Shown piece after piece: positions 63,226-64,000 of a stretch of 64,000 nt of DNA. Where the stretch lies: the NCBI GenBank assembly GCA_025517565.1, contig JAOPKD010000004.1, forward strand, positions 124,001-188,000, read 5' to 3'. The notes beneath the pieces are model-generated. The model ran no database searches, was not told the origin of the DNA, and worked only from the letters and a program-made list of their open reading frames with translations. The stretch's first letter is position 1. Each line of letters begins with the position of its first letter. The DNA comes from Halapricum hydrolyticum (GTDB lineage: Archaea; Halobacteriota; Halobacteria; Halobacteriales; Haloarculaceae). The position numbers and the translations under genes were made by a program.

Positions 63226-63606
63226 ATGCACGATCGAATCGAGCGCGTGACCGGCGCCATCACGTCGACAGCGCTCGTCGCCGCTGGCGTGCTGCTCGCG
63301 CCCGCGTTCGCCGGGCTCGGTGCGTCGCTGGCGCTCGCGGCCGTGACGCTGGGCGTGACCGTACTGGCCTTCCTCGCTCGCGAGGAGATCGGCGCGCTCG
63401 CCCCAGTACCGTGGCTGCGCTTGCACTTCGAAACCGTCTGGGCCGGAGCGGCAGCGGCCACGCTCGTGCTCGTCGCGTTCGCCGGTGCGACCTCCGCGGA
63501 ACTGCAGACGCTGGGTGCCGTCGTCGGCCTGCTTGGACTGTTTAACTACCTGCTTCGGCCGATCTATTTCACGCTCGGGAACGTGTTCGCGCGAGTGGCG
63601 AAGTGA
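63226..63606 (+). CDS. Small four-helix membrane protein, unknown function
   Basis: A 126-residue protein with four hydrophobic segments (about 8-30, 33-50, 68-88, 93-112) and short loops. It begins MHDRIERVTGAITSTALVAAG. I do not recognise the family. ATG at 63226 is chosen since the upstream frame overlaps the divergent YihY gene. Divergent spacing of 113 bases suggests its own promoter. Confidence 0.6.
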   Translation: MHDRIERVTGAITSTALVAAGVLLAPAFAGLGASLALAAVTLGVTVLAFLAREEIGALAPVPWLRLHFETVWAGAAAATLVLVAFAGATSAELQTLGAVVGLLGLFNYLLRPIYFTLGNVFARVAK

Positions 63607-63739
63607 TGCTGTCTCTATCTTGAATCAGCGAGAGAATCCCACCCTTCCCGCGAAGGACGAGCGTTCCGACGCTCAGTCGGAACCGAGGACTGAGCAGGGC
63701 GGGAGTGAATCGCGTAAGCTCTGGTGAAAAACCGCCGCG
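63607..63739. other. Intergenic stretch resembling an IS200/IS605-type end
   Basis: Contains GAGAATCCCACCC and, further on, GGCGGGAGTGAATCG, which can pair imperfectly, and GAGCGTTCCGAC with GTCGGAACC. Such hairpins recall the 3' ends and omega-RNA region of haloarchaeal tnpB elements. It lies next to the tnpB-like start at 63923. Confidence 0.35.
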
Positions 63740-63883
63740 TTACTGCTGGTCGTGAGTCTCCAACGTGTCGAGTCCCGCTTCTAAAACCTCTGCATAGGCT
63801 TCCGAGAGGTTCATGTCGTTCGCTTCTGCGTAGTCTTTGATTTGTCCGTGGATTGCCCAGTCAATGTCGATGTTTGGCCTCAT
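63740..63883 (-). CDS. 47-residue small protein next to the IS remnant
   Basis: Reads MRPNIDIDWAIHGQIKDYAE then ANDMNLSEAYAEVLEAGLDT and LETHDQQ. It is acidic with two helices and could be a ribbon-helix-helix or antitoxin-like fold (IDIDWAIHGQIKDYA followed by LSEAYAEVLEAGL). Codon use is less GC-rich than that of neighbours, which suggests transfer with the mobile element. It is divergent from the tnpB-like start 39 bases away. Confidence 0.6.
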   Translation of the reverse strand: MRPNIDIDWAIHGQIKDYAEANDMNLSEAYAEVLEAGLDTLETHDQQ

Positions 63884-63922
63884 CGGTAGACTTATTGGAT
63901 ATTAGGACTCATTATACTTTGG

Positions 63923-64000
63923 ATGAAGCGTACCAACACGTTCGCCGTGCGACCGCTCCCGACTTGAGATGGTCGTCGGCAAAGAACTCCGAGACAGACA
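63923..64000 (+). pseudogene. tnpB: Truncated start of a TnpB-like transposase protein, partial
   Basis: MKRTNTFAVRPL is the usual beginning of a group of haloarchaeal TnpB proteins. The frame stops at a TGA (63965-63967) after 14 codons, and the next bases in another frame (SRLEMVVGKELRDR) are not clearly TnpB. The window ends here, so a broken tnpB or an insertion boundary near 63960 cannot be told apart. Confidence 0.45.

Overview
The window is chromosomal DNA from a haloarchaeon (class Halobacteria). It is GC-rich, its proteins are strongly acidic, genes are packed with ATGA overlaps, and several families are typical of haloarchaea (CMI4, DUF5828, DUF5789, HVO_0758 zinc finger, GfcR-like HTH-PRTase, a TFB paralog, CofH). 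The hydrogenase content points to an anaerobic or facultatively fermentative lineage, Halorhabdus-like for example. That genus guess is inference.

Region 1 (1-20126) is a hydrogenase island with three different [NiFe] hydrogenases. (a) A membrane-bound group 4 (Ech/Mbh-like) enzyme lies on the minus strand: a NuoA-like subunit, EchC, EchD, EchE, EchB, EchF, then an antiporter-like subunit that runs off the left edge. (b) A cytosolic five-subunit enzyme on the minus strand (NuoE-, NuoF-, NuoG-like, HoxY, HoxH) has the domain layout of electron-bifurcating NiFe hydrogenases (HydABCSL/Bfu type) rather than classical HoxEFUYH. (c) A group 3b NAD(P)-linked sulfhydrogenase lies on the plus strand (HydB, G, D, A), divergent from (b). 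Each enzyme has its own maturation endopeptidase beside it. Together they could link NAD(P)H, ferredoxin, H2 and a membrane ion gradient. No hyp accessory genes are in the window. An AI-2E transporter, a flavin reductase and a PAS histidine kinase lie between (a) and (b).

Region 2 (20-36 kb) is mostly housekeeping and conserved haloarchaeal genes: methyltransferases, a histidine kinase, a glutaredoxin, a purine permease beside a GfcR/PurR-like regulator, pyrE, a threonylcarbamoyl-AMP synthase, an orphan Cas4-like protein, CMI4, upp, a PiT phosphate transporter, a CNNM/HlyC protein and a phosphohexomutase. An 82-bp near-perfect palindrome sits at the end of upp.

Region 3 (36.5-38 kb) is a decayed IS1341-type tnpB, interrupted by a 60-bp insert made of two hairpins that brings an in-frame TGA. 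Region 4 (38-63.6 kb) holds hisI, a PfkB kinase, a prepilin peptidase with a duplicated 3' end, cofH, transporters, purC, purB, a divergent TFB, an Hsp20, a Nudix hydrolase, a glycosyltransferase, a DHH phosphoesterase, the divergent lrp/glnA pair and three membrane proteins. The right edge (63.6-64 kb) is another IS200/IS605-type remnant with a 47-residue ORF.

No rRNA, tRNA or CRISPR array was recognised by eye.
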